Source: Candidatus Cryptobacteroides intestinavium (GTDB lineage Bacteria; Bacteroidota; Bacteroidia; Bacteroidales; UBA932). From it: DNA of 64,000 nucleotides. The position numbers and the translations under genes are program-made. A model generated the notes under the pieces. It ran no database searches. It was not told the origin of the DNA and was given only the letters and a program-made list of their open reading frames with translations. The stretch's first letter is position 1. Each line of letters begins with the position of its first letter. The stretch is from the NCBI GenBank assembly GCA_017694845.1, contig JADIMI010000061.1, positions 1-64,000 on the forward strand, given 5' to 3'. Of this stretch, positions 9,105-18,593 are shown piece by piece.

Positions 9105-10586
9105 TTATTTCTGCGGGATATTCTCCAGCGTAGCCTTGACGAAATCCCAGCATCTGCCTACAGAGGCAATGTTCACCCTTTCATCAGGAGAATGAGGACT
9201 GAGGATTGTCGGACCACATGACACCATATCCCAGTGAGGATATGCTCCGCTCAGTATTCCGCACTCCAGACCGGCGTGAATGGCCATCACTGCCGGCTCT
9301 TTCCCGTAAAGGCGTGCATATACCTCTTTCATTGTATGAAGTATAGGGGAAGCTGCATTCGGAGCCCAGCCGCTGTAGCCGCCATCAAACGATGCCTTCA
9401 GTCCGGCAAGAGCGGCCACGCACGCCATCCTTTCCGCAAGAGCATCCTTGGCCGAATCCACAGAGCTGCGAAGGAGTGACTTAGCGACGAACTGTCCTTT
9501 CTCTATCTTCACTATCGCCAGATTGTTGGATGTCTCCACAAGTCCCGGCATCTCGGAGCTCATTCTCTCCACCCCATCAGGACAGGCGATTACAGCACGG
9601 ATCAGCCTGAGCGCATCATCCTCTGCGACATAGAGGCAGTCGTCAGGATCACACACCTCTCCTTCTGTCTCTTTATAAGGCTCGAGGATAAATTCCATAT
9701 CCGGATCGGTGCCGGCATATTCGGTCTTGATGGCTGAAGTGACTTCAGAGAACACGGCCTTCGCCTTCTCTACACCGGCATCTGCAATATACAAAGTCGC
9801 AAAAGCCTCACGAGGAATTGCATTGCGCAGTGTCCCGCCCTCGAAATCGACAAGTTTCACATCCGCCTCTGTGAGCAGCGCATATATGACCCGCGCAGCA
9901 ATCTTGTTTGCATTCGCCCTGTAAAGTATTATATCCATACCTGAATGTCCGCCCTTCATCCCTTTCGCCGCCAGGCTCCAGCATCCGTAACCGGCCGGAT
10001 GCCCTTTCCTTTCATACTGGCCTTCAACAGTGGCGTCCAGTCCTCCCGCACATCCGACATACAGTTCTCCTTCAGTTTCTGAATCGAGGTTTATGAGGAT
10101 ATCTCCATTCAGCAGCCCGGGTTTCAATGCACGGGCGCCGGTCATCCCGGTCTCTTCATCTATGGTGACAAGGACCTCCACCGGACCGTGCCGCAGATCC
10201 TTCGACTCAAGGACAGACATCGCTATCGCTACGCCTATGCCGTTGTCTGCACCGAGAGTAGTGCCTTTCGCCCTCACCCACTCTCCATCTACGTATGCAC
10301 GGATAGGATCCTTCTCGAAATCGTGCTCCACATCCGCGTTCTTCTGAGGGACCATATCTATATGTCCCTGGAGAATGACCCCTTTGCAGCCCTCCATTCC
10401 TGGAGTTGCAGGCTTACGGATAATCACATTGCCCGCCTCATCCCGGACAGACTCCAGACCGAGGGATTTTCCGAATTCGTACAGATATTCCGCCGCCCTG
10501 TCCTCCTTCTTGGAAGGACGCGGTATCTGTGTCAGCGCATAGAAATTTTTCCAGACAAGAGCCGGATTAAGTTCTTTAAGTTCCAT
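9105..10586 (-). CDS. pepD: Aminoacyl-histidine dipeptidase (M20 family, PepD)
   Basis: 493 residues from the ATG of MELKELNP; the ORF-track start two codons earlier is a TTG. This is an M20 zinc peptidase of the PepD/Xaa-His dipeptidase group, a cytosolic enzyme that splits dipeptides. Visible motifs are LQGHIDMVPQKN with the metal-binding His and Asp, TTLGADNGIGVA with the bridging Asp, and TIDEETGMTGA with the catalytic Glu pair. A lid domain fills the middle. Length matches the family (about 480-490). It lies 31 bp downstream of the DUF4831-like gene on the same strand and is probably cotranscribed. Confidence 0.95.
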   Translation of the reverse strand: MELKELNPALVWKNFYALTQIPRPSKKEDRAAEYLYEFGKSLGLESVRDEAGNVIIRKPATPGMEGCKGVILQGHIDMVPQKNADVEHDFEKDPIRAYVDGEWVRAKGTTLGADNGIGVAIAMSVLESKDLRHGPVEVLVTIDEETGMTGARALKPGLLNGDILINLDSETEGELYVGCAGGLDATVEGQYERKGHPAGYGCWSLAAKGMKGGHSGMDIILYRANANKIAARVIYALLTEADVKLVDFEGGTLRNAIPREAFATLYIADAGVEKAKAVFSEVTSAIKTEYAGTDPDMEFILEPYKETEGEVCDPDDCLYVAEDDALRLIRAVIACPDGVERMSSEMPGLVETSNNLAIVKIEKGQFVAKSLLRSSVDSAKDALAERMACVAALAGLKASFDGGYSGWAPNAASPILHTMKEVYARLYGKEPAVMAIHAGLECGILSGAYPHWDMVSCGPTILSPHSPDERVNIASVGRCWDFVKATLENIPQK

Positions 10587-10616
10587 ATTCAATCGATATT
10601 TGATTTTTATCTGCTT

Positions 10617-11684
10617 CTACCTGACCTTGACAGCCAGAGGGAAGGTCGCATCATACCCGAACTGATATACAGGAAGGCGGGAATTGAGCAGTTCACCCGT
10701 ACCATCCGTCAGCTTGAGAGTGCACACCATCGGGACTCTGTACATTGCATAGATCACATCCTTTGAAAGTTTCTTTTCATCAGACTTCTTCTCTATAGGG
10801 TTCGCCGGTTCCGGCACAGGGGCAGGGGTTATCTCCAATACGACAGGTTTTCCGGACAGATTGTCGGCAGGCAGGATACCTTCCGTATCAGAGAGTCTGA
10901 AAGCCACATACATAGTCCTCCCCTTTTCCGGGACGACGTCACACCTCATCCTCTGGACACTTTTCTCAGAATAGCCTGTAAACATAGTCATATATTCCTT
11001 CTCGAGCCTTGTGATCTCCGCCACCGCAGCCCCCATCGCCTCTCCGCTGTATGTCGCATCGGTGTCGCCCGTTATTATCTGTATCCTCTTCCTGCGCAGC
11101 TCGAAGATAAGCGACGCCGTCTCGGCCGCCTTCTTCTCAGGAGTCTTTGCAACCATCATTTCCTGCTGTACGGCGACGCGCGTGTAGGCGGACTCATCCT
11201 TGACATTGCGATAAAGGGTGGTCGACTCGGATGCCACGTTGGAAATAAGGCCGTTCCCCGCGAAACTCCCTTCGAGATCGACAGGGAAACGCCATATCGA
11301 CTCATCCCCGTATGCCCCATCCGACACCGAGACGAGCCCGCAGGATGTCAGCTTAAGGAATGAGGCATCGACTCCCTGGGCGCCGACCTTCAGAAGATAG
11401 CGGGAAGACTGGTCAGCCTCTATGTAAGGAGTCATCTTCACCTCCGTGAGACGGTATGCCGTCCAGTCTTTCTGCTGGACATCTATCCCGAGATATTTCT
11501 TCGCATACGCGGCGTATGGACCGGCGTGGAAGATCTCTCTTTCCGCTTCTATATCAAACGATATGGAAGTCATCGGAAGACAATAGGACACGGTCCCCGG
11601 AACATCGGGACTTTCAGATTCCTGGGCGGCCGCCGAGAGACACAGCGCCGACACAAGAGCCGGAACAATCAGAATTCTTTTCAT
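10617..11684 (-). CDS. DUF4831-like exported protein
   Basis: About 355 residues from MKRILIVPALVSALCLSAAAQ, a signal peptide. The ATG four codons upstream (11696) is possible, but a -7 element at 11713 puts the RNA start close by and favours this one. The core GPYAAYAKKYLGIDVQQKDWTAYRLTEVKMTPYIEADQSSRYLL recalls the Bacteroidota DUF4831 family, whose function is unknown to me. No catalytic motif is visible. It is followed by pepD on the same strand. Confidence 0.65.
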   Translation of the reverse strand: MKRILIVPALVSALCLSAAAQESESPDVPGTVSYCLPMTSISFDIEAEREIFHAGPYAAYAKKYLGIDVQQKDWTAYRLTEVKMTPYIEADQSSRYLLKVGAQGVDASFLKLTSCGLVSVSDGAYGDESIWRFPVDLEGSFAGNGLISNVASESTTLYRNVKDESAYTRVAVQQEMMVAKTPEKKAAETASLIFELRRKRIQIITGDTDATYSGEAMGAAVAEITRLEKEYMTMFTGYSEKSVQRMRCDVVPEKGRTMYVAFRLSDTEGILPADNLSGKPVVLEITPAPVPEPANPIEKKSDEKKLSKDVIYAMYRVPMVCTLKLTDGTGELLNSRLPVYQFGYDATFPLAVKVR

Positions 11685-11712
11685 ATCAGTAACCATTGGT
11701 CTGCAAATATAT

Positions 11713-11720
11713 CAAATTTA
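11713..11720 (-). promoter_or_regulatory. -7 element for the DUF4831-pepD unit
   Basis: Minus-strand TAAATTTG matches TAnnTTTG about 30 bp upstream of the preferred start. A second match, TATATTTG (11704-11711), is closer to the gene. No convincing -33 element was seen. Confidence 0.4.
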
Positions 11721-11751
11721 GGTCAGATTTTCGATTGTCTTGCATTTTTAT

Positions 11752-11759
11752 TACCTTTG
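11752..11759 (+). promoter_or_regulatory. -7 element for the POT transporter
   Basis: TACCTTTG matches TAnnTTTG about 77 bp upstream of the transporter ATG. The nearest TTG is 15 nt away, too close for a standard -33. Confidence 0.4.
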
Positions 11760-11835
11760 TCGGCCGCACATAATGCCGGCATTCAGCCAGAGCTGGCTGC
11801 ATAACCCGAACAATAAACTACAAATCTGATAAACT

Positions 11836-13512
11836 ATGTTCAAAAACCAACCTAAGGGGCTGTTTGCCCTGGCGCTCGCCAACACGGGAGAAAGGTTCGG
11901 CTACTACACTATGCTGGCGATCTTCCTCCTGTTCATTCAGGCGAAATTCGGGTTTGACGCTGCCGTCGCGACCCAGATCTATTCAATCTTCCTTGCAGGA
12001 GTCTACTTTATGCCGCTGTTCGGGGGTATGCTTGCCGACAGGATCGGATTCGGCCGCTGCGTCACACTGGGAATAGCGGTGATGTTCCTCGGATACCTCT
12101 GCCTTGCCATACCTACCGGCGCAGATACAATGGGGAAAGTGATGATGTTCGGAGCCCTCGCCCTGATCGCCGTCGGGACCGGACTGTTCAAAGGTAACCT
12201 GCAGGTAATGGTGGGCAACCTCTACGATGATCCGAAATATGCGGACAAGAGGGATTCCGCCTTCAGCCTTTTCTATATGGCTATCAATATAGGTGCAATG
12301 TTCGCCCCTTCAATGGCAAAGGCCGTGACAAATTTCTTCCTCGGGAAGAGCGGGCTGTTCTATGATGCCAATATCCCGGCGATCGCACACCAGATACTGG
12401 ATGGGAATATGGAGAACGCAGACAAGCTGACCGCGTTGATGGGCTCGATGTCAGGAGCTGCAGGAATGGATGTCACCCAGTTCAGCAGTATGTATATCGA
12501 AAAGCTCTCGACCGCATATAACTACGGTTTCGGAGTGGCTTGCATCTCGCTGATTGTGTCGGTTCTCATCTACTTCAGCTGCCGCAGCTGGTTCAAGCAT
12601 GCCGATGTCAATGCCAAGCAGCTTGCAAAGGCAGCCGGCGGATCCGCAGCCAGACCGGCCGAGCCTGAACTTTCAAAGGAACAGACAAAGAGCCGTATCA
12701 CAGCCCTTCTGCTTGTGTTCGCTGTCGTGATCTTCTTCTGGATGGCCTTCCATCAGAACGGTGCCACGCTTACAATCTTCGCAAGGGACTACACTTCTCA
12801 CGATGTATTCGGACTCACAAGGATAGGGTTCAATATCTGGAGTCTTGCCCTGATCGCTGTCTCCATCTATACCCTGTTCAACATTTTCCAGTCAGAAAGC
12901 AGGAAAGGCAGGATAATATCAGGCATATTGACAGCAGCCCTCTGGGGCGGGGCGTACGCCCTCTATGCAGGAATGCCTGAACCGGTGAAGATCCAGCCAT
13001 CCGACTTCCAGCAGTTCAATCCGTTCTTCGTAGTCGCCCTCACACCTGTCTCCCTCGCCATCTTCGGAGCTCTGGCTAAAAAAGACAGGGAGCCATCCGC
13101 ACCGCGCAAGATCGGTATGGGTATGCTTGTGGCTGCGATAGGATTCCTCATTATGACAATAGGATCTATGGGACTTGCATCACCGAAGGAGCTCGGAGGA
13201 GCGGTAAGCGACACCCTCGTCTCTCCTAACTGGCTGATATCCACATACCTCGTCCTGACTTTCGCTGAACTGCTGCTCTCCCCTATGGGCATATCGTTCG
13301 TATCGAAGGTCGCCCCTCCTAAATACAAGGGCGCGATGATGGGCTGCTGGTTCGCCGCCACCGCGATAGGAAACTATCTGGTATCCATCCCGGGACTGCT
13401 CTGGAACAAGATCCCTCTCTGGGGTGTATGGAGCGTACTCATCGCCCTGTGCCTGGTTTCAGCCATCTTCATATTCTCGATAATGAAGAAGCTCGAGTCA
13501 GCTACGAAATAA
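11836..13512 (+). CDS. POT/PTR family proton-coupled peptide transporter
   Basis: 558 residues with about 14 hydrophobic membrane segments. It has the POT pattern near the N-terminus: ERFGYYTMLAIFLLF (an ExxER-like GERFGYY helix) and then GGMLADRIGFGRC. It imports di- and tripeptides with protons across the inner membrane. The loop around residues 260-285 (KAAGGSAARPAEPELSKEQ) is a soluble linker between the two bundles. It stands alone and ends at a bidirectional terminator shared with the leu operon. A peptide supply for the PepD-type dipeptidase next door is a reasonable inference. Confidence 0.93.
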   Translation: MFKNQPKGLFALALANTGERFGYYTMLAIFLLFIQAKFGFDAAVATQIYSIFLAGVYFMPLFGGMLADRIGFGRCVTLGIAVMFLGYLCLAIPTGADTMGKVMMFGALALIAVGTGLFKGNLQVMVGNLYDDPKYADKRDSAFSLFYMAINIGAMFAPSMAKAVTNFFLGKSGLFYDANIPAIAHQILDGNMENADKLTALMGSMSGAAGMDVTQFSSMYIEKLSTAYNYGFGVACISLIVSVLIYFSCRSWFKHADVNAKQLAKAAGGSAARPAEPELSKEQTKSRITALLLVFAVVIFFWMAFHQNGATLTIFARDYTSHDVFGLTRIGFNIWSLALIAVSIYTLFNIFQSESRKGRIISGILTAALWGGAYALYAGMPEPVKIQPSDFQQFNPFFVVALTPVSLAIFGALAKKDREPSAPRKIGMGMLVAAIGFLIMTIGSMGLASPKELGGAVSDTLVSPNWLISTYLVLTFAELLLSPMGISFVSKVAPPKYKGAMMGCWFAATAIGNYLVSIPGLLWNKIPLWGVWSVLIALCLVSAIFIFSIMKKLESATK

Positions 13513-13541
13513 CCGTTGCAGTCAACATATTGCAATATAAC

Positions 13542-13583
13542 GATATCCCCGGTGCATCTTCGATGACGACCGGGGATATCTTT
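13542..13583. terminator. Bidirectional terminator between POT gene and leuB
   Basis: GATATCCCCGGT and ACCGGGGATATC form a perfect 12-bp stem with a 15-nt loop, followed by TTT on the plus strand. It lies between two convergent genes. Confidence 0.8.
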
Positions 13584-13636
13584 GTTGTATCAGAATGACT
13601 GACAGTGATTCTATTGATACCGTAAAGGAATGCGTC

Positions 13637-14707
13637 TCAGGCTGCAGAGACTCTCGAGGCTATGTATGAGCCTACCGCCGACGTGCCGTGGCTGCTGCCC
13701 GGAATTATATCCGGAGTACAGATACCGTTGCCGACAGCATCATCGCACGCGGCTCTGACCGCATCCGCCTCCGGCTTCATACCGAAGGCATCCTCCAGCA
13801 TCATTGCAGCCGAGAGGATAGTGGCTACAGGATTGGCTATGTCCTTGCCCGCCCCTTGAGGGAAAGAACCGTGGATAGGTTCGAACAGGCTCTTCCCCGA
13901 ACCGAATGACGCAGACGGGAGCAGGCCTATCGAGCCGTTTATGACTCCCGAGACATCGCTTAGTATATCTCCGAACATATTCTCGGTCAGAATGACATCG
14001 AACGACTTCGGATCTGAAACCATCTTCATGGCGGCATTGTCCACATACAGACAGTCCAGGGCTATGTCGGGAAAAGAGGTTTTCTGCATAGCTGTCACCA
14101 CTTCCCTCCATAGACGCGATGTCGCGAGCACATTTGCCTTGTCCACAAGGGTGACCCGCCCTCTCCGACGTCTTGCATATCCGAATGCTGTTTCCGCGAC
14201 CCGTCTTATCTCCCCGGCGGAATACACACAAGTGTCGAACGCCCTGTCTCCTGCCTCGCTACGACCCCTCGGCTCACCGAAATATATTCCGCCGGTAAGT
14301 TCCCTCACCACGACAAAATCACTTCCTTCCACGATATCATTCTTTAGAGGGGAAGCATCCAGGAGACTGGCGTACGGTCTGACCGGACGGATATTCGCAT
14401 AAAGCCCGAGTGACTTCCTCATTTTCAGAAGCCCCTGTTCCGGCCTGACCTTCGCGGATGGATCGCTGTCATATCTCGGATCCCCTATCGCACCGAACAG
14501 GATGGCATCCGATTCCATACAGATCCGGTGGGTAGTATCCGGATACGGCTCCCCGCAGCTGTCGATCGCTGCAGCTCCGATGTCTGCATATCTGTAAATG
14601 AATTCATGCGAATACCTTTCCGCGACTGCATCAAGCACCTTCACCGCCTGAGATATTATTTCCGGGCCTATTCCGTCTCCCGGGAGCACTGCTATCGTCT
14701 TTTTCAT
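13637..14707 (-). CDS. leuB: 3-isopropylmalate dehydrogenase
   Basis: 356 residues, family length. It oxidises and decarboxylates 3-isopropylmalate with NAD+ in leucine synthesis. It starts MKKTIAVLPGDGIGPEIISQAV, the family dinucleotide-dehydrogenase start. Further motifs are LTGGIYFGEPRGR, VDKANVLATSRLWR and GLLPSASFG...LFEPIHGSFP. It is the last gene of the leuACDB operon, about 38 bp after leuD, and is followed by a terminator. Confidence 0.97.
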   Translation of the reverse strand: MKKTIAVLPGDGIGPEIISQAVKVLDAVAERYSHEFIYRYADIGAAAIDSCGEPYPDTTHRICMESDAILFGAIGDPRYDSDPSAKVRPEQGLLKMRKSLGLYANIRPVRPYASLLDASPLKNDIVEGSDFVVVRELTGGIYFGEPRGRSEAGDRAFDTCVYSAGEIRRVAETAFGYARRRRGRVTLVDKANVLATSRLWREVVTAMQKTSFPDIALDCLYVDNAAMKMVSDPKSFDVILTENMFGDILSDVSGVINGSIGLLPSASFGSGKSLFEPIHGSFPQGAGKDIANPVATILSAAMMLEDAFGMKPEADAVRAACDDAVGNGICTPDIIPGSSHGTSAVGSYIASRVSAA

Positions 14708-14745
14708 TGTATCAAAAATATAAAACTTCCTTATGTTCCGGATGG

Positions 14746-15360
14746 CTACCGGTGTCTCTCCTCATATTCGACAATTCTGTCCTTATGCGCCAGAAGGTAG
14801 TCGATATCCGAATACCCCTTGAGCAGGCACTCCTTCTTGTATCCGTTTATGCTGAACCGCTCCGTCCCTGCTCCTTCTGCCGAAATTGTCTGGGCAGGCA
14901 GATCAATGTCCACCGCAAGCGTATGGTCAGCCTCCATTGCCGCCATCAGCGATGCAAGGAAATCGCTGCTTACCTGTACCGGCAGCAAAGCGTTGTTAAG
15001 GGCGTTGTTCCTGAATATGTCGGCGAACGAGGATGACACTACAGCCATAAAACCGGCATCCGCTATCGCCCAGGCGGCATGCTCACGGCTGGAGCCGCAG
15101 CCGAAATTGTCTCCGGCCACAAGTATGCATCTCCCGGAGGATCCGCCGGCCTCCTTTTCCGGACAGCACAGCTGCCGGTCTATGATATTGTTCCGGACCG
15201 GGCTGCCATCCGCGGCATACCTCCAGTCGTAGAAAAGCTTCTTCCCGAACCCTTCCCGCGAGGTTGTCTTGAGAAACCGCGCCGGGATTATCTGGTCAGT
15301 GTCGATATTGGCTGTCGGCACAAGGACAGCCGGAGAATGTATTGTCACTATTTTCCGCAT
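14746..15360 (-). CDS. leuD: 3-isopropylmalate dehydratase small subunit
   Basis: 204 residues, the swivelling domain that pairs with LeuC to isomerise 2- to 3-isopropylmalate. Motifs: NIDTDQIIPARFLKTT near the N-terminus, GDNFGCGSSREHAAWAIADAGF and SSSFADIFRNNALNN. The ATG follows the leuC stop after one base (TGA-T-ATG), so translation is probably coupled, which suits a 1:1 heterodimer. Confidence 0.97.
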   Translation of the reverse strand: MRKIVTIHSPAVLVPTANIDTDQIIPARFLKTTSREGFGKKLFYDWRYAADGSPVRNNIIDRQLCCPEKEAGGSSGRCILVAGDNFGCGSSREHAAWAIADAGFMAVVSSSFADIFRNNALNNALLPVQVSSDFLASLMAAMEADHTLAVDIDLPAQTISAEGAGTERFSINGYKKECLLKGYSDIDYLLAHKDRIVEYEERHR

Positions 15361-15361
15361 A

Positions 15362-16795
15362 TCATTCAGTCTTATGGTCTATTTCTCTTCCTGGATCTTC
15401 CGCGGCGTCCATAATGACAGGAAGGGAGATCCGGCCTGTCACGGCAGCCTCCGCCGCTACAAGAGGGCCTGCAAGGATCGTCCTTGCACCGTACCCCTGC
15501 CGGCCTTCGAAATTACGGTTGGACGTAGAGACGGCATATTTACCCTCGGGTATCTTGTCCGCATTCATCGCCAGGCACGCAGAACAGCCCGGCTGCCTCA
15601 GTTCAAATCCTGCCGATCTAAGGATTTCACCTATCCCCTCCTCCTCGATCATCTTCTCTACCTGTTTAGACCCGGGCACCAGCCATACCGTGACCCCATC
15701 AGCCTTTCTTCTGCCCTTGATGGCGGATGCGAAGGCCCTGAAATCCTCTATGCGGCCGTTGGTGCAGCTTCCGAGAAAGACATAGTCAATACCGAAACCT
15801 TCCAGTCTCTGCCCCCTGCTGAACCCCATATACGACAGGGCCTTGTCGAAACTGGCGTCATCGCACCCGACGGCAGAATCCGGTATGGCGGAATCCACCG
15901 GCATCCCCATCCCGGGATTGGTCCCGTATGTAATCATAGGCGGTATGTCGGCCGCATCGAACCTGTATTCCTTGTCGAAGACAGCATCTTCATCTGTATA
16001 GAGCCGTCTCCACTTCTCCACACATATATCGAATTCCTCTCCGGATGGAGCGAATCGACGGCCTTCAATATACCGGAACGTCGTCTCATCAGGGGCGACA
16101 AGGCCGCCTTTCGCACCCATCTCTATACTCATATTGCAGACAGTCATTCTGCCTTCCATACTCATATTGCGGAACACCTCGCCAGCATATTCCACAAAAC
16201 ATCCTGTACATCCTCCCGTACCGAGCCGCGAAATTATATAGAGGATGACATCTTTCGGAGTCACTCCCTTGCGCAGCTTCCCATCGACGGTTATCCTCGC
16301 CTGCCGGGGCCTGGCCTGCATAAGGCACTGCGTGGCGAACACCATCTCCACCTCGCTTGTCCCAATGCCGAAAGCGATGTTGCCGAACGCTCCGTGCGTG
16401 GCGGTGTGGCTGTCTCCGCACACCACAGTCTGGCCGCACAGGACAATCCCCTGCTCCGGACCCATCACGTGAACTATTCCGTTGCCGGGATCGCCGAGCG
16501 GGAAATAACGGATACCGTTGGCGGCAGTGTTTCCCGCAAGGGCGGCCACAGCCTCCGCAGATGCAGGGTCCTCTATCGGTCTGTCCTGATGCAGAGTAGG
16601 GGTATTATGGTCACACGTCGCAAACGTACGTTCCGGACGGAACACCTTCATTCCCTTGTCCTTCAATGCGTTGAAAGCCTGGGGAGAAGTCACCTCGTGA
16701 ATAAGGTGACGGTCAATGTAAAGCACATCGGGGCCATCAGGTATCTCCATGACCATATGGCTGTCCCATATCTTGTCAAACAGCGTCTGTCCCAT
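15362..16795 (-). CDS. leuC: 3-isopropylmalate dehydratase large subunit
   Basis: 477 residues from [15 protein letters not shown], which matches the LeuC N-terminus (compare xxKTLYxKLWDxH). The ORF-track start nine codons upstream would overlap leuA and is unlikely. It is an aconitase-superfamily protein with a 4Fe-4S cluster; ligand cysteines are in FLGSCTNGR and in [11 protein letters not shown]. Other motifs are [13 protein letters not shown] and GMKGG-type [10 protein letters not shown]. The start lies 4 bp after the leuA stop. A 557-aa antisense ORF over this gene is a shadow. Confidence 0.97.
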   Translation of the reverse strand: MGQTLFDKIWDSHMVMEIPDGPDVLYIDRHLIHEVTSPQAFNALKDKGMKVFRPERTFATCDHNTPTLHQDRPIEDPASAEAVAALAGNTAANGIRYFPLGDPGNGIVHVMGPEQGIVLCGQTVVCGDSHTATHGAFGNIAFGIGTSEVEMVFATQCLMQARPRQARITVDGKLRKGVTPKDVILYIISRLGTGGCTGCFVEYAGEVFRNMSMEGRMTVCNMSIEMGAKGGLVAPDETTFRYIEGRRFAPSGEEFDICVEKWRRLYTDEDAVFDKEYRFDAADIPPMITYGTNPGMGMPVDSAIPDSAVGCDDASFDKALSYMGFSRGQRLEGFGIDYVFLGSCTNGRIEDFRAFASAIKGRRKADGVTVWLVPGSKQVEKMIEEEGIGEILRSAGFELRQPGCSACLAMNADKIPEGKYAVSTSNRNFEGRQGYGARTILAGPLVAAEAAVTGRISLPVIMDAAEDPGREIDHKTE

Positions 16796-16799
16796 AATG

Positions 16800-18296
16800 T
16801 CAGAGAATCTTGGATATTGCATTCACGTAGGCCTCGACGGAAGCCGTCACGATATCCGTGTTGGCCGAGAATCCGTAATAGATGTTCCCCCTGTTCTCTA
16901 TCTGAATATGTACCTTCCCGACATCATCCGTGCCTCTGGTAATAGCCTGAACAAGGAACTCCTCCAGAGTTATCTTTCTGTGCACCAGACTTTTCACAGC
17001 CTGGAACGCAGCATCTATAGGGCCGTTGCCGCTTGAAGTGGCCGTACATTCCTCCCCATCTATGACCAGCTTGACTGTCGCCATCGGGACAGCGTTCTTT
17101 CCGCAGACCACCTGCAGATATTTCAGCCGTATCTTCTGGGCGATCTTGTCCTGGGTGACACCGGCGAGCATCAGGAGGTCGGAATCATTGATCTCCTTCT
17201 TCGCATCAGCCAGCTGGAGGAACTTCTGATAGGATGCATCCAGCTCCTCTTTGCTCATCTCTATGCCCAGCCTCTGGAAATGATGCTTGAGGGCGGCCCT
17301 TCCGCTGCGCGCCGTCAGTTCTATAGTGGAATCGTTCACTCCTACATCCGCCGGGTCAATGATCTCATAGCTCTCCCTGTTCTTCAGCACCCCATCCTGA
17401 TGTATTCCTGAAGAATGGGCGAAGGCGTTACGTCCCACGATAGCCTTGTTCGGCTGGACAGGCATACGCATAAGAGTGGAGACAGAATGGGAGGCCTTGT
17501 TGAACATCCTGGACACGATATCCGTATATACAGGTATGTCCTTGCGGCATTTCACGGCCATCACCACCTCTTCCATGGCAGTGTTGCCGGCCCTCTCGCC
17601 TACACCGTTGACAGTCACCTCGACCTGACGGGCTCCGTTCATCACCCCGGCAAGGGTATTTGCCGTAGCCATACCGAGATCATTGTGGCAATGGGTGGAG
17701 ATTATGGCCTTGTCTATGTTGGGGACATTGTCGACCAGATACTTTATCTTGGCTCCGTACTCTTCCGGAAGACAGTAACCGGTTGTGTCCGGAATATTCA
17801 CCACTGTCGCCCCGGCCGCTATCACAGCCTCGACCACCCTTGCAAGGTACTCGTTCTCCGTCCTGCCGGCATCTTCTGCATAGAACTCCACATCATCCAC
17901 ATATTTCCTGGCATATTTCACCGCCGCGACCGCCCGCTGCAGAATCTCTTCCCTGTTTGAGTTGAACTTGTATCTTATATGATAGTCCGAAGTGCCTATC
18001 CCGGTATGGATCCTCGGCCGGCGCGCAAAATGCAGGGCATCGGCCGCCACATCGATATCCTTCTCCACCGCACGCGTCAGGGCGCAGATCGTGGATTCGG
18101 TGACAATCTTCGAAATCTCTACTATGGACTTGAAATCGCCCGGACTTGAAACGGGGAATCCGCACTCGATTATGTCCACCTTCATACTTTCAAGCAACTT
18201 TGCAAGTTCGATCTTCTCGATAGTGTTGAGCTGACACCCGGGGACCTGTTCCCCATCCCTCAACGTGGTGTCGAATACATAAAGCTTCTGATCCAT
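16800..18296 (-). CDS. leuA: 2-isopropylmalate synthase
   Basis: 498 residues. It condenses acetyl-CoA with 2-oxoisovalerate, the first committed step to leucine. The HMGL-type TIM barrel begins [16 protein letters not shown] and contains [16 protein letters not shown]. The last about 130 residues form the LeuA allosteric domain ([30 protein letters not shown]) that normally binds leucine. Control is therefore twofold: predicted feedback inhibition, and transcription attenuation through the leader directly upstream, whose terminator ends 10 nt before the ATG. First gene of leuACDB. Confidence 0.96.
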   Translation of the reverse strand: MDQKLYVFDTTLRDGEQVPGCQLNTIEKIELAKLLESMKVDIIECGFPVSSPGDFKSIVEISKIVTESTICALTRAVEKDIDVAADALHFARRPRIHTGIGTSDYHIRYKFNSNREEILQRAVAAVKYARKYVDDVEFYAEDAGRTENEYLARVVEAVIAAGATVVNIPDTTGYCLPEEYGAKIKYLVDNVPNIDKAIISTHCHNDLGMATANTLAGVMNGARQVEVTVNGVGERAGNTAMEEVVMAVKCRKDIPVYTDIVSRMFNKASHSVSTLMRMPVQPNKAIVGRNAFAHSSGIHQDGVLKNRESYEIIDPADVGVNDSTIELTARSGRAALKHHFQRLGIEMSKEELDASYQKFLQLADAKKEINDSDLLMLAGVTQDKIAQKIRLKYLQVVCGKNAVPMATVKLVIDGEECTATSSGNGPIDAAFQAVKSLVHRKITLEEFLVQAITRGTDDVGKVHIQIENRGNIYYGFSANTDIVTASVEAYVNAISKIL

Positions 18297-18305
18297 ATCT
18301 TATAC

Positions 18306-18338
18306 AAAAAATGCCCTCCAGATGGACTCTGGAGGGCG
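18306..18338 (-). terminator. leu attenuator terminator
   Basis: On the minus strand GCCCTCCAGA-GTCCA-TCTGGAGGGC is a perfect 10-bp GC-rich stem with a 5-nt loop, followed by ATTTTTTG. It sits between the leader peptide and leuA, where no gene end would need a terminator. Confidence 0.9.
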
Positions 18339-18403
18339 GTGTTCATTCATATATTCCTATATGTGCAGACGGTACTGCTATGCACCTCTCACCCCTGGAG
18401 TCC
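18324..18403 (-). promoter_or_regulatory. leu antiterminator pairing
   Basis: GGACTCCAGGGG at the end of the leader-peptide coding region (18392-18403) is complementary to CCCTCCAGAGTCC (18324-18336), the 5' arm and loop of the terminator, with a small internal bulge. The two structures are mutually exclusive, the standard layout of ribosome-mediated attenuation. Confidence 0.75.
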
Positions 18404-18470
18404 TTTCAGCAAGATTCCATAGCAACAGAGATAGTAGTGAAAGCTGTCCGCGCATAATCATATCATTCAT
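18378..18470 (-). CDS. leuL: leu operon leader peptide
   Basis: A 30-residue ORF, MNDMIMRGQLSLLSLLLWNLAERTPGVRGA, too short for the ORF track. Seven of the eleven residues 10-20 are leucine, three of them encoded by CTA. It lies between a good promoter and a terminator just before leuA. This is the expected design of a leucine-sensing leader: ribosomes stall at the Leu codons when charged tRNA-Leu is scarce, freeing the antiterminator. I did not see a Shine-Dalgarno, which is normal for this phylum. Confidence 0.85.
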   Translation of the reverse strand: MNDMIMRGQLSLLSLLLWNLAERTPGVRGA

Positions 18471-18531
18471 TTTCAGTCTCCGGACATACTGCAATCCGGC
18501 AGAACCGGGCCGTCCGGAAGAGAACCGGCAA

Positions 18532-18562
18532 CAAATTTATGAATTAAAAATATAAAAAGCAA
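18532..18562 (-). promoter_or_regulatory. leu operon promoter
   Basis: On the minus strand TTG, a 20-nt spacer, then TAAATTTG. The predicted RNA start near 18525 gives a leader of about 230 nt that contains the leader peptide and attenuator. Confidence 0.8.
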
Positions 18563-18593
18563 GAGCGGATGATCACACCGCCGTACCTGACGA

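Noticed and set aside
15269-16942. 557-aa plus-strand ORF
   Set aside because: It is the antisense shadow of leuC, which has all expected catalytic motifs. The shadow protein has no recognisable domain.
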